Shown here: piece by piece, positions 44,851-57,844 of the stretch
How the letters are laid out: each line of letters begins with the position of its first letter
Position numbering within the stretch: the first letter of the stretch is position 1
DNA from: Salvelinus alpinus
Taxonomy: Eukaryota; Chordata; Actinopteri; Salmoniformes; Salmonidae
DNA: 64,000 nt
Direction of reading: 5' to 3'
NCBI RefSeq assembly: GCF_045679555.1
Contig: NC_092087.1
Coordinates: 22,964,925 to 23,028,924 of the forward strand
The notes under the pieces: generated by a model
Seen by the model: only the letters and a program-made list of their open reading frames with translations
What the model was told of the DNA's origin: nothing
Database searches by the model: none
Translations under genes and position numbers: made by a program

Positions 44851-46218
44851 TAGTGTTGCACGGTATACCAGTACCACGGTAATATCACAGTACAAAAACA
44901 TGATACCGACATTGTAGAATACCGTAGTAGTTTCATATGATACTACAGACAGCCCTACCGCTCTAAAGAATTTGCTGGTGCCTGTTATAAAATGTTTACC
45001 AAGTTTTGTTTATAAACTCAGTTGAATTGAAGCAACAGCCTCTGGTCTCTTGTACAGGCATGTCCAATAATATCCACTTCATGCACATATCACGTGTGGC
45101 AGCTGTAATCAGCCAGCCTCATCCCCTACCAGCCATCACTCACCTGTTTCTCTCCGTCCACTCATGTGTCTATTCCTCTGTCAGTTAAAATAAAAATTTT
45201 AGCCGTGATGGCAACCAGGGATGCAGACCCAGACGAGTCTTCTGTTAGATTTATTACATTGGAACAGCGCGCAGAGGGCATTGTTGATGCATTGTATAAT
45301 TTCATTGCCTGTTATACCCAAGAGCACAGACCAGTCTGACTTTGCAAGTTCACGGTCATGCAGCCTCAGTGTCAGAGGGAAAATGGAGCACAGCTTGGCG
45401 ACAGGCATGCAGCTTCACAGCAGAGAAACCAGCTTGTCTCCAACCTAAACAGTCAAATATGAACCATATTACGAGATGCCTTACCCCCCCCCCATCTGGT
45501 TTCACAGGCATTTCAGACACATTTCACAAACCATGTCGCTAATTATTGGTTTGACAGCAAACATTGTTCAGTCATGTTGTCATCTAGCTAGCTAATGACC
45601 TGGTAAGTTGACAGTTGGTTTAGGCAAATTTGATTGGCATTGCCAGAAAGGAAAAGGGTCTGCAACGCATGAGATGTGCTTCAAAAATGGTAGGACTCAA
45701 AGGCCTAAACTATATGATTTTTTTTCTTTTTCCTGGTGCTCCTTAAATTCTGTTTGGTGCCTAACGTTTTAAAAGTTGGGCGCAATGTGTTTGTGAGAGA
45801 GCAAGTGTGTGTTTTAACTGAAGAGTAAAGGTTTCATGCCGTTTCCCTTGCTGACAATGACATGCATGTACATTCCTTCCTCCCACTCCTCCAGCCAAAT
45901 CATAGGTAGGCTTTTGCTAATGAGCAAAATCAGCCATTCTATACAGTATTCGATTATACTCAGAACAGTGTGAAGCTAAAATTCAATATGTTGTATTGAG
46001 TAGAAGTGTGAACGTTTCGAAAACATGAACAAGCATCCGAGGGACGGGGCAAACAGGATGCTAGGCCACCGACTAACGCCTGGTATCGTCTGCAAAAATG
46101 TTGTATTGTGACACTGTTCAAATGTATTAAAAAATATATATTTAAAATAAACGGTTATGATAAACCATCCCGTGGCTTTTTACAAATACCCCAGTATATG
46201 GTATACTGCTCAAGCCTA
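44851..46218. mobile_element. Possible hAT-like element
   Basis: The left end tagtgttgcacggtatacca and the right end (reverse complement taggcttgagcagtatacca) are imperfect inverted repeats, spaced 1368 bp. This kind of cggtatacc end is seen in fish hAT elements. No matching 8-bp flanks were found and no transposase is clear; a short open stretch begins MATRDADPDESS at 45208. The call is tentative. Confidence 0.4.
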
Positions 46219-46247
46219 ATGGGCAGGCATAAGATAGACAATGAACA

Positions 46248-48560
46248 CAATTGCATTTTATCCCCTCATGTTTCAGAATGATAATGCACGGCCCCATGTC
46301 CCAAGGATCTGTACACAATTCCTGGATAGGGCTGTTACTGTGAACGTATTCACACCGGCGGTCACGAGTCATGACGGCAGTCAAATTCCACGTGACAGTT
46401 TAGTCACGCTAATCAGGCTTCTCCAAGCTCCGATGCTGCTGATGGTCATAAGTAGCCTACCAAAAACTTGCTAACTGCCTGGTACTCAGCACTATTGTCA
46501 CTAATCACACTGGCATCAATGCAAATGTAATCAAAAATCTAATCAAACACTTCATGAGAGCGCATGAGCTCATATTGCGCAACATTTCTATAGGCTATGC
46601 AATTGCCTGAGAAAACAGAGTGATGGCCTTTATTAAAAAGAGGATCCCATCAGCTTTCTATAGGCTAGGCCTACTATATTTATCAACTTCCCTAATGTTA
46701 AGCACATTGCTTCTCTTTACAACAGGAGTAAAGCCGACCTGACTGGCATGAAAATGAACCACGGGGGGGGGGGAAATCCTCCATTCGCTATTTAAGTGCA
46801 TAGATTACCGGTATATGTATGTTTTCCCCTGCCCGTTTCGAGGTGCATGATAAGGGTCCATTCTAAATCAAAACAAATTTCACACATTATTTAGTATATG
46901 TAAAGACAAGATTAAATCAAGAAGTCTGATAGGTGACAATATTAGCCCATCACTTGTGAATCACGCCCAGCTTGTGTGCAGTAAGGCAAGAAACAGTGTA
47001 TGCCTTTTTTTCAACTTCAACAAAAATCATAGTCACACACACCTCATGTAGCATAGCCCATAGGCCTTTATGTTTTGATAAGGTTTGTATCACAAGTTGC
47101 CACAACTTAAAATTAATCCGCTTTACAACGGGTGTAAAGCTTAACTGGCATACATATACAGTGCGTTTCAAGTTGGGGGAAGAATTTAGCATAAAAATGC
47201 AGATTTATAATACAATCATTAAATGCATGGTCGCATCTGCAGTGACTTGAGAATAGTGTTTTCCCGCTAATTGATTGCATTTTGGGACATTCGTGCTTAT
47301 AGCCTACTGCCGTGTGCGCATTGCTGCGCTTATGTGAAGAAATATCCTTTATCAACATTTTAAGCTAAATTCTCTGGTCTGTTGCGTCAGCCTCTTTGCT
47401 TAAAAATTTGAGGCTAGTGGTTGTAATACTTTGGGATCTATCGCGTCACACAACGGTCCCAGACTATGTTTGGAATATTTTGTTCTTACACAGAATAGGT
47501 CAACTTTTGTACTACGGGGGAATCGTAGAAGTTCATAGGCCAGTGCTTTTGCTGTTCGTTAGGCCTAATATATATATATGTTGGCTAACGAAATGTGGAC
47601 AGCCCCAATATCTTCAATATGCACCTCAGAATTGGATAAGGATGCTCACAGTTGCATCCCCGATGTCTCTGATCACGTGACGGGCATTGGCTAATAAGAA
47701 TTGAGCTATCAGAGAGCTATGTGAGTGAGAGGCACTACGGCGCATGCAGCCGGGAGAAGGGAATTATAATTATTATATTCAGCCTAAGGGCACAACGGTC
47801 ACTGGATGCAAAAGGCAATACAGAGTAGCCGCATGTGCGCTCTCTATCAAATCGTTTGGAGAAAATATATTTTATTCAGCTACTGTATGTTCAATTGTAT
47901 TCTTCATACTATAAAATAATGCCACGAAATGCTAATCTTATTTACTAAATGAGCTAGCAAAGCCCACAGCCATAGCCAGATCTGGGCCTAACATAAAGAC
48001 AACTCAGTATTGTAATCAATAAATTGACTTATTGTGGTGTAGGCTATATTACATGGATTTAGACTTATTTAAATTGTAGATGTTCCAAAAAGGTCTGCAT
48101 CAGTGGCTTGTAGGCTATGCGTGGATGCTAAATGTGTTTGTTAATTACAGTGAGATCAGCAATTATTTGCTTGACAATCACCAAATGACAACATTTCATG
48201 ACCGCCACAGCCCTATTCCTGGAAGCTGAAGATGACCCAGTTCTTCCATGACCTGCACACTCAGACATGTCACCCATTGAGCATGTTTTGGATTCTCTGG
48301 ATCACTGTGTATGATGGCATGGTGAAGTTCACACCAATATCCAGCAACTTCGCACATTCCTCAGGCCACAATCAACAGCCTGATCAAATCCATGCAAAAC
48401 GCCATATGTCACGCTGCATAAGGCAAATGGTAGTCACACCAGATACTGACTGGTTTACTGATCTGTGACCAACAGATGCATATCTGCCTTCCCAGTCATG
48501 TGACATCCATAGATTAGGGCCTAATTGATTTCAAGTAAAATCTTTGAAATTGTTGAGTCC
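46248..48560 (+). mobile_element. Tc1-like fragment split by a hAT element
   Basis: Transposase-derived sequence stops at 46326 (tttcagaatgataatgcacg, then tacacaattcctgga) and continues at 48216 (ttcctggaagctgaagatga, then tgacctgcacactcag). It runs to aaaatctttgaaattgttga near 48560. It belongs to the same family as 24174-25310, in the opposite orientation, and is 5'-truncated. Confidence 0.85.
46327..48215. mobile_element. hAT-type DNA transposon, non-autonomous, 1889 bp, with 8-bp target-site duplication
   Basis: It begins tagggctgttac and ends ccacagcccta, short inverted ends of hAT type. The 8-bp ttcctgga flanks it on both sides (46319-46326 and 48216-48223). Removing it rejoins the Tc1 transposase sequence. 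Internal reading frames are short and not recognisable as transposase. Confidence 0.88.
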
Positions 48561-49134
48561 GTTTAAAAATAATAATAATCAGATCAAAACCAGCCTCAGT
48601 GCTGTTGATAGCCACACTCCTATCAACAGGAGGCAATGACTGAAAGGAAGGGGGAGGGCAGAGATTCTACACAAGAAAAGGAAGTACAGGTATGGTTGTT
48701 TACAAAGGGAACAATTGGTAGACTAACCTCCAATGGGCTTCATTGGCTTATTCAGAGAGTTGCAACGATTAAGGGATATTCAACTAATCACAACCCCACT
48801 ACATAGCACCAACAGCGAAGGTGTGTCTTCTCTGCATGTTTTTTCTGAAGAGGTGAGTGCACATTAACATTGAAAAGTGAATTATTGGTGCTGCAGTGCA
48901 GGGAGAGAGACACAGCAGAGCAGGTAGTTCAAAGCTGAAAGGAGCAGACATTCAAAGCACAGCAGCTTCTCCTCGAGAAGGCACTCCCCCTCCATCCCCA
49001 GAGCAGCACAATGCACACATTCTCCTGCTTTAATTTTGAGTGGAGGAAAAACGGGGATATAAATGAAGGTGAAGACAAAGAGAAGACGGATTAATCTCAC
49101 TCGCTGTGTGTGTCAAAGACCGTAGTAATGGTCT
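48561..49134. other. Intron sequence, nothing recognised
   Basis: No repeat or gene was recognised, except that the last 24 bp hold an extra copy of the palindrome edge (caaagaccgtagtaatg at 49113-49129). Confidence 0.4.
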
Positions 49135-49490
49135 TTCAAAGACCGTAGTAATGCCCTAAGGTAGTTAATATAGGGGATTCTGATAGTACACTTTTATTTG
49201 GTGTGTGCTCGTGTCCAGTCTCCTTGACGCTCTTTGTCTATTTTAATAATGGATAGCAGTGAAGAAATGTTCCTGCAGGACTTCTCTTTGTCTCTCCCTC
49301 TGAGATATATATATATATATCTCAGAGGGAGAGACAAAGAGAAGTCCTGCAGGAACATTTCTTCACTGCTATCCATTATTAAAATAGACAAAGAGCGTCA
49401 AGGAGACTGGACACGAGCACACACCAAATAAAAGTGTACTATCAGAATCCCCTATATTAACTACCTTAGGGCATTACTACGGTCTTTGAA
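49135..49490. repeat. Perfect 356-bp palindrome with a TA-repeat centre
   Basis: Two 178-bp arms (49135-49312 and 49313-49490) are exact reverse complements without spacer. The centre is gatatatatatatatatatc. Symmetry fails at the next base out (49134 versus 49491). The same 65-codon open frame appears on both strands as a result and has no coding meaning. A 17-bp piece of the left edge (caaagaccgtagtaatg) is also present once more just outside, at 49113-49129. Confidence 0.98.
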
Positions 49491-50207
49491 CGTGCTAGTT
49501 AGGTTGTTATTAACTACTACCCCCTCCCCCCATACACACCATCTTGCAACCAATAGAACACTGACCATGGCTATACATGATCATACAGCTAATATTATGC
49601 TAATGAGATCATTAATCAATGGCCAGAGACTTCTGACAGCACAGAGTCAAGCCTGCAATGCCCCCATTCTGCCTTTGAGATAACATATCAGCATCCTCAG
49701 TCTCCTATTGAAGAGGCTACGGAGGGAAGCACACGGTACCTTAACCGTATTTTCAAAAGACAACCATAAATCTATACCACCAAGTTTCAACTCTTGAATT
49801 GAGGGTAAATGATACAAACAATAAAAATGTCTAGAGAGAGGAGTGCTAACGTTATACCCCCACCAACCAGGCAGGAGCAGTGTGGTGTTCAGTGTTGCTC
49901 AGCTGAAAAGTCAACATTAAATTTCAGACCGCAGCTCAGCCGATTTCCCCCTTACTCGCTCCTCCCTCCATGAATCCGTGGAGTAAACACAGGAAGAGAA
50001 CAGTCTCTGTTCCACACCAGAGCTGGGCGTTCCTGCGTAGCTCCTGCAGGGTCAAAAGTTTAGCATAGTTTTAATTTCACCTTTCCTCAGCCAATTGCAG
50101 CAGCTGAACTTTAACCCCTGCAAAGAATTCCACTCAAATGGTCTGATGCCAGTTTCATCACTACACCCTCCTCCCCCACCACTCTCTCTCATTTTTTGTT
50201 ATTTAAA

Positions 50208-50208
<1 letters not shown>

Positions 50209-50239
<31 letters not shown>
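50209..50239. repeat. Compound (TA)n(CA)n microsatellite
   Basis: A TA run passes directly into a CA run. Nothing else is recognised from 49491 to 53100. Confidence 0.85.
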
Positions 50240-50240
<1 letters not shown>

Positions 50241-53104
50241 CGGCCAGATAGTCAGAAATGCTATGCAGAGAGAAAGAAGCACCAGTAGCTTTCAAATAAG
50301 AGGATGATTGGTCTTACTCAGATCAGGTTACTCATGAGTTAAACTGAATCTCCCCTAATAAAATTAACACCAACACATATTTATAGGTGCAAGTGGTCAA
50401 CTTGATCAAATTAGTTCAATTTCTCTTCATAACATCTCCACTAGAAGTGGGAACCACAATTGGAGGTTAAAGAATAAAACCTCTAACATTTATTTATAGG
50501 ACCATTTATGTCAAGCCATCTCAATAGTTGTCATTGGAGCTGAACTGGGTAAAGGTGTCAATTTTTTATTTGCAATTCTGGGTCAGACATTTGATGTTTT
50601 TACTAAATGTATTGTATTAGATAAACACCAAAGTCCTGAATCAAAGTACAGCATAAGTGGTCAACATGAACGCGATTCACAAACCCAATTAGCCCACAAT
50701 TTATACTCAAGCCTGTCTCACCCTCTCACTCCCCCCCTTCTGTCCAGCACTGGGCCCACCACACCACATGCTGCACAGATTCAGATGAACACTTAAGTGT
50801 GTTTAAATGACTTATGAGGACAGGGTGGATACAGGGGTCAGAAGGACCAAGCTTTTTAAAGGAGGGAGGGGGCCATACGTTGGGTATTAGAACACTCATA
50901 TTCAAAAAGCAACTCATAAACCCACCCGGCAGAGCAGTCATCTACTGACAACCCCAAACGTGGTTGTTTTTGACTCGATGGCACCACGCTCTTCTCCATC
51001 TGTTAAGTCAAGCCTTTACAGCTAATCACAGCTCTCACAGGTCAATACACATAACTGTGAAAAAGTATAACATATTCATTCTACCATGGTGGTTCTCTGT
51101 TCTAGCACAGAACGACCCAAACACTGGACTCAATCTTGTCCCCTGAATATCTGTATAAAAGCCTATTCAACTGTGACAGGGTGAGCGAATGTTCTTCAAA
51201 AGGCAGCAGAGAAACATTCAGCTTTCACCACCCATTTGGAGGAGTGAAGCGGTAAACGACATTTGCTTTGCACTTTAAATGATACCATTTGACCTGGGTT
51301 GATGTCAGAGGTTGTCTCTACATGTTAATTGGTTTCATTAGGTAATATAAAGCATGAGGGTGGAGCCTCAATGTTGGCTGCCTCTTTTACACACAAGGAA
51401 AGACAAGCTTAATTTGCCAGGCGAGTAACAATATGGGAAAGAGAAAATAAAATCTGATCAAACAGGAGCTTATTCTTCTGCACATTATTAACCTCTTCTG
51501 ACCACCGGTACCTATCAAAGCAGTAGAAGAGTCCTGACTCTTGGTAGTGCCCATCAGCTGAGGTGCATAAATGCAGAGCCAAGACTCAAAACACCATATT
51601 CAGAATCAAAATGGGTTTACTCGTGTGTCACCCCATTGCTCTGAGTATTGTGAAAATGACAGCAGTGCTGCACTGCTCTTAAAACAGGGATTGACAGGTA
51701 TCGGAAAGCAACCCTTGGATTGGGTGTTAGCTTAACGAAAAAACATAAAACAAGTGCAACATCATAGTAACAAACAGGCATAAGTGACAGCTAAGAGAAT
51801 ATGTTCATCTATTCAACAACAGTCCCCCCAACCACCACACCCCAACCTCAAGTCAATTAAGACTATTTAGTTGCAGAAAAATGTTATTACAATACATTTA
51901 GTATCATGCTTTGGTGTTAACACAGTGTAGTAAATCTGCAGTCTGCTCGCTGATCGACCCAGAATTGCAGAGGCCTCTCACTTCAGGGTGGAAGACTTAA
52001 CTCTCCTCCGAGCTGTGGAGGGGCAGAGACAGGGCAGAATCAAAGCAAGGTGGCCGTGAAGCAGTTGAGAAGTTCATCCAGAACTGACACGCTCTCTCCT
52101 TGCTGCCTGCCTGACGGAGAAAGCATCTGGTAATATTTATCTCACAAACCAAACTTTTTTTCCTATTCCTCTTTTCCCCCCAGACTTTATAAAAGGGGCC
52201 CTAAACAAAACACAAATAGTCTCACTAACATTTTACAATGGTAACAAAACCAGGGCAGGGAGCTACCCTCCCATTGGCTTGTTCAGGTGAACCAGTTTAA
52301 CGAGCATTCTTCAGCCAAGGGAGAGAAAGTAAAGACTGGTGGAAAAAAAAGAGCTGTTCCCCCCCCCCTCTCTTCCTCATAAGCCATTCCCTCTGTCGTC
52401 CAACCAGCAGTGACTACAGAGTACTAACTGTTCCAACGCCTTAGTGGTTATAAATTGGAATTGGGTGCAATGATTACTTCAGGCTGCACGTTTGGCTTTC
52501 ATAAGTGTGCATGGCTCAGGCTCACATATGGCAGAATTACCCCTGCATTTGGGTATTACCTCAGAGTTGAACGAAAGGGGAATGCATGAATACGAAGTGA
52601 TACTAGCGGAGCCACACTGCAATCTGCATGAAGTGATTGAGACCAGGGTTTGGTGTCATTGAAGGGGAAACCTCTGTGTTAGTTGCTCTACAATTCCTAC
52701 TCTTCCGGTCTTTAACACACTCCATCTGAGAAGTCAGTCCTAAATATTTAATCAGCAGGAACTGAAGTCTCCACTCCAGTTCTATCTTGGGCTCTTTCCT
52801 TTCAGGGAAGGGAGAAGAGTTTTGCTGTAGTTGATTCAACAAACGAACCTGTTGCAGGTATCTGTGAAGCGTGGGGCTTTGAGGCCCCTCAGGTATGTCA
52901 CGTGCATGTCAGCTGACATGCACAGAGAGTTTACTGTCACCAAATTAATGACCTTGAGGTTGTCATGTGGGCTTGTCATCTTGGAAATGTAACTGTATAG
53001 CGCTCTCTCCAACAAAAACATTCAATGCTGTAAAAAACAAAACCTAACATTTTTACTTACTATGAGAGATGTGGTTGTCGTACCTAATTACCTAAAGATG
53101 GATG

Positions 53105-53162
53105 CACTTCACTGTAAGTCTCTGGATAAGTGTGTCTACTAAATGACTAAAATTTTAAATGT
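53105..53162 (+). repeat. SINE/LINE-tail repeat fragment
   Basis: cactgtaagtctctggataa, gtgtgtctactaaatgacta and aaattttaaatgt match, in plus orientation, the tail repeat at 4136-4355. Confidence 0.65.
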
Positions 53163-54371
53163 GTAAACTTTGTGTAGCCCAAGTGTGATTTAAACCAAAA
53201 AAGAAAATTGCACACAGAAATCATTCAACTTAAAACTCCACAAGGGAAAGGCCTACTTATAACAAGGTAATAAGGACCACTTATGCGTTCATTTCAAACC
53301 CAGCGCCTCACTACCACCCACAAAAAAAGGTACAAAGGCCAAGGAATCAAATTTCAATTAGGGAAACAATCAGGATTTCCTTTCAGCTCAGTGGGTCTCC
53401 AAGAGCCCCCCCATAGCCACTGCTCTTCTCTCCCGACTAACAAGATGAATTCTACACACAACCTCACCTTTACTTGTTGACCACCAAATACTTTTTTCTT
53501 ATTTTTACATTTCCCCCTTAGTCACAACCCTGACGACAGACAAAAACAAAGCAATCTATTCAAACATCAATGGAGCAGAAATTCAGCTTGACAAAGAGAG
53601 TGGAGGCAGTTATCATAAAGTACCTCTCCACCACACAAAAGGTGAAGCATTTGCTTATTTGCCCACTCATTCTTTCTGCTTTAAGTCAAAATACCCACAA
53701 CCTGATTTTAAATAAGTGAATACTTTCAGAAGTGACAAGGACGAAAACAGTTGTCTGAGCAAAAACAATATGACAGTTATGCATCATCAAACCCTAAAGT
53801 CTTACTGCTGACAAATGCCAATGCACAAACAGTAACAATATCTACTCAATATGTCATGGAAATCAATGGATTGGTTCATCTGCTACGAAGCTCTGACACC
53901 AGAGAGATGTTCCTGCGCCCATGAGATGAAGCGATAAGTTAATGACTTATTGAGAACACAGTAGTAAACGGACAAAGAAAAAGCCATGCATCAAAGTCAC
54001 TTCTTCAACCCATCTGCAGTCAAAGAATCTCCCAGAAGATTGATTCAATGTTAACGCAGCCTGACACCCTGTGTGAGAGAAAGAAAGGGAGATATAAAGA
54101 GAAGGGGGGGGGAGTCAATTTGCAAAGAATCTGAGTAGCAGCAGCAGTTCATTGGGTAGTTTCACACAGCGGCCACTGTTCCCTTCCTACAAACATATAC
54201 ACTGCTAGAGAAGATGGAGACAATATAGATGTGCATTAAAAAGTATTAATGATAAATAAAAATAGGCCTAATCCTAAAATGAGACCATGAAGACAATTCA
54301 CTAGTCAGGATAGCTCAACATAATTCTTACTCCAAGCCCATAGCCCAGACACCATACACATTCACCTGATA

Positions 54372-55500
54372 CACTACATGGCCAAAAGTATGTTAACACC
54401 TGCTCATCAATCATTTAATTCCAAAATCATGGGCATTAATATGGAGTTGGTGCACCCTTTTCTGCTTTAACAGCCTCCACTCTTCTGGGAAGGCTTTCCG
54501 CTAGATGTTGGAACAGGGGACTTGCTTCCATTCAGGCACAAAAGCATTAGTAAGGTCGGGCACTGGTGTTGGGCGATTAGGCCTGGCTTTCCAATTCCTA
54601 CCAAAGGTGTTCGATGGGGTTGGGGTCAGGGTTCTGTGCAGGCTAGTGAAGTTCTTGCACACCGATCTCAACAAACCATTTCTGTATGGACCTCGCTTTG
54701 TGCACGGGAATTGTCCTGCTGAAACAGGAAAGGGCCTTCCCCAAACTTGCCACAAAGTTGGAAGTGCTGAATTGTCTAGAATGGCATTGTATGCTGTAGC
54801 GTTAAGATTTCCCTTCACTGGAACTAAGGGGCCTAACCCAAACCATAAAAAACTGCCCCAGACCATTATTCCTCCTAACACCAAACTTGACCGTTTCCAT
54901 TATGCAGTCGGGCAGGTAGCATTCTCCTGGCATCCACCAAACCCATATGTTTGTCTGACTGCCAGATGGTGAAACGTGATTCATCACACCAGAGAATCCG
55001 TTTCCACCGCTCCAGAGTCCAATGACGGCAAGCTTTACGCCATTCCAGCCGACACTTGGTCTTGCACATGGTTAACTTAGGCTTGCGTGTGGCTGCTCGG
55101 CCATGGAAACCCATTTCATGAATCTCCCGACGAACAGTGCTGACATTGCATCTACAGGCAGTTTGGAACTCGGTAGTGAGTGTTGCAACCGAGGACAGAC
55201 AAATGTATTTTTTTCTTCTCTCTCTCCGTGCTTCAGAGTGGCCTACCACTTCGCGGCTGAGCCGTTGTTGCTCCTAGACGTTTCCACTTCCCAATAACAG
55301 CACTTACAGTTGAACAGGACAGCTCTAGCAGGGCAGAAATTTGACATACTGACTTGTTGGAAAGGTGAATCCACTCATTTGTAGGTGTGTCCACACTGAT
55401 CTCTCCGGATTTACATGCCACATGTATGGTGGGTAGAAACCCATCTTCAATAACACCCAAAACTTGCATGTTATTGAATAATTCAATGAATTTACCCTTA
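54372..55500 (-). mobile_element. Tc1-like transposon, third family, one end missing
   Basis: The left end cactacatggccaaaagtat starts at 54372 after TA. A minus-strand transposase follows. Its HTH part contains NKSVCQISALLELSCSTVSA and WKRLGATTAQPRSGRP (55240-55400), then RREIHEMGFHGRAATRKPKL and WKRILWCDESRFTIW (54960-55140), and [19 protein letters not shown] (54820-54884). Frameshifts break it. Similarity fades near 55500 without a matching right end. Confidence 0.87.
54501..55469 (-). pseudogene. Decayed Tc1 transposase (third family)
   Basis: Three overlapping minus-strand frames (55233-55469, 54875-55249, 54501-54884) together cover most of a Tc1 transposase. They include the paired-like DNA-binding part and the first catalytic block (CDESRF). 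At least two frameshifts are needed to connect them. The final catalytic region is diverged. Confidence 0.82.
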
Positions 55501-56913
55501 AAAATGTCTTAAGCCAGACGGAGCATTGAGAGTCTTGCATGTTGGGATGAGTAGGTCCTCCTCCTGTACATGTGTGCGTGTGAGTATCAGAAAGGTTTCT
55601 TGTGATTCACGTGGTTTGCCCCCAAGCAAAGACTGCACACCTAGACCTTTAAATTCAAGCGAAATTACTCACCCCCCATTGTCTGTCGAGAATACATGAG
55701 CAAGCTGTCGAAGAATGCTCCCTTATTGCCTCAAAGTAAATGCTCAGCATACAAACTTATCAGTAGTTCGTTTTGTTGCCATTTTTTCAACCCAACAATT
55801 CGGTGACGAGTGTTCAGCCCAGAGTCGCTTAAACATGAGCCCTCTCTCTCGCACACACACGTGAATGAACACCAACATTCTCCTCACCATGCCCTGCAGT
55901 AAATTAAATGTATGTGAACTTGAGACATATGGTATCATAAATAGCCTATTCTGTACCGATGTTGCATGTAGCCTACGAGAAAGTTGAGCCGGTGGCCTGA
56001 CGTACGTATCCAATCCTACGGCGTTGTGGTAAGTCATTATCTTCACCGTTATGATCACAGATAGCTACTTAACCTAGTACGGGTGAACCATAAATAACAG
56101 CAAATGTGCGGATTTTTTCAATGGGCCGGGCTACTACCACCACGTCGCTGTTTTGTCCAACTTAAGTTAGTTGTAATTTTAACACAAGCTGCATTTCAAG
56201 CGTAGCTGACCATTAGGCTACGTCATGTTGAGGTTGATACAATGTTGTTTCATGCGTCAACTGTCACAATCATTACGAAGTAGCAGATTTATATAAACAG
56301 TTATTCCTTGTAACCATTAATACCATAAGAATTACACTGAACCTCGGAATCTAGGCTAGTTGGCGACAGTAGATTCAGCTGTAGGCCAATGTTATCAAAC
56401 TATGGATATTTGTTCTTAATTTAAAGAGTATCAAAACGCAGCCTAAATATTTGGGCAAACTAGTACTTAAAAAAAAGATTTACTTCGACTTTAATAGAAC
56501 CGTTGCAATAACAGGTATCTTGCCTACACAAATAGAAGAGTTAACTCAGTCGAGATGGAATAGTTTCTGAATGTAACGTTATCAATTTGCCCCTCTGATA
56601 AACTTTGTAACAGAGATGAGCATAAAATCCGCATGCAACCTCCACGAGGAATGCACACATATTTAAAACAGCCAATAGACAAATATGGACTTACATCATC
56701 AGGGAGAGAGCACTCTTCATGTTGCCAACAATTCCAAAATAAACGGACACGCTCAGAACTACAAAGTAGGTTGGTTGTAGGCTACGGGTGAAACCTCTGC
56801 TTATTCCAAGAAACGCGTTACGCTACATCAGGTCACCTGGAAAATGTGCCACATGTTTTAAAACCCTATCAGTGTTACCAACAAAACACCGGCTACAAGC
56901 AGGAAAAACTCAC

Positions 56914-57000
56914 CCGCTTCAATGCATTCATTGAGTAGGCTACACCAGTTTCTTTCTTGCCCCTATTAACTCTCCGCCATCTTCACCACTGTGTTTGTTT
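56914..57000 (-). promoter_or_regulatory. ncoa3: Candidate ncoa3 promoter and non-coding first exon
   Basis: On the minus strand AAGATGGCGG (56974-56983) is a YY1-type initiator motif in the orientation normal for TATA-less housekeeping promoters. Downstream, attgaagcgg is followed by gtgagttttt, a strong donor with its G at 56913. Transcription starting near 57000 and splicing to the acceptor at 36549 would give a short non-coding exon 1. No cDNA evidence is available here. Confidence 0.5.
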
Positions 57001-57604
57001 AAATGGGAAACACTCCCAAAGCGCAAGAAACCAGCTTGCAAAAGAGCGATGGGGCTTCTGGGTAGAGTAGTTGTCTTCCTCCTCTTTCAGAATTAAGACG
57101 TATGGATCTTTCTGAACATGGACTACACGTAGACTAGAAATAAGTATATAGATGAGACAGGCAGCAATACCGATCAACATCCATTTATTTATAGCTCACC
57201 AAAGTAGCCCATGGAGATATATAAGATGAGCGTGGACGTTGTGACGTGCTATTCTCCATTAGCAAAAAAGTGACAGTCCCTAGAAGGAATCTCTTTAATT
57301 TAATAATTTTCTAAATGTTTATAGCCATAATTCTGATGCCTCAAATACTGATATTGACAAATAAAGTGTTTAGGTCTGCAATTGTAACATAAGCCTACAT
57401 ATTCTTCTGAGATTGTATGATGTACATTTTTCAACATTATCTGTTACACTCAAACCATTGCTGGTTCCCAAGTATGCATTTTCAAAGAGTCATAGGCTAA
57501 GTGGGTTTAGTTTACCTTTTTATATAATCCTCTCCAAAAGATTAACAAAAATACAAAATCAACAGAATTCAGATTGAGCAGTAACATGGAGAAGGATAAA
57601 TAGG

Positions 57605-57844
57605 TGTAACAGTATAACTTTACGTCCGTCCCCTCGCCCATACCCGGGCTCGAACCAGGGACCCTCTGCACACATCAACAACAGTCACCCACGAAGCATC
57701 GTTACCCATCGCTCCACAAAAGCCACGGCCCTTGCAGAGCAAGGGGAACCACTACTTCAAGGTCTCAGAGCAAGTGACGTCACCGATTGAAAGGCTATTA
57801 GCGCGCACCACCGCTAACTAGCTAGCCATTTCACATCCGTTACA
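57605..57844. repeat. Dispersed repeat with TGTAAC/GTTACA ends
   Basis: A 240-bp insert begins tgtaacag and ends cgttaca, flanked on both sides by tagg. On the minus strand it contains a tRNA-like B-box region (ccctggttcgagcccgggta). TG...CA ends with short flanking repeats could mean a small LTR-like or SINE-derived unit. The family is not known to me. Confidence 0.55.

Larger units (their letters stand above)
36549..56913 (-). other. ncoa3: Presumed ncoa3 intron 1 (about 20.4 kb), repeat-rich
   Basis: This is bounded by the acceptor before the start-codon exon (ctccccag at 36549-36556) and a candidate donor at 56908-56913. It holds SINEs, Tc1 and hAT-like elements, a hairpin and a perfect palindrome, listed separately. 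Stretches without a named repeat (36600-38300, 39840-41838, 49491-53100, 53163-54371, 55530-56913) have microsatellites and short open frames only. Further non-coding exons may hide here. Confidence 0.55.

Noticed and set aside
44851-46218. Intact hAT element with transposase
   Set aside because: No 8-bp target duplication and no recognisable transposase; only tentative end similarity is kept as a feature.
49194-49431. Two identical 65-codon frames on opposite strands
   Set aside because: They are mirror images produced by the perfect palindrome and have no independent coding evidence.
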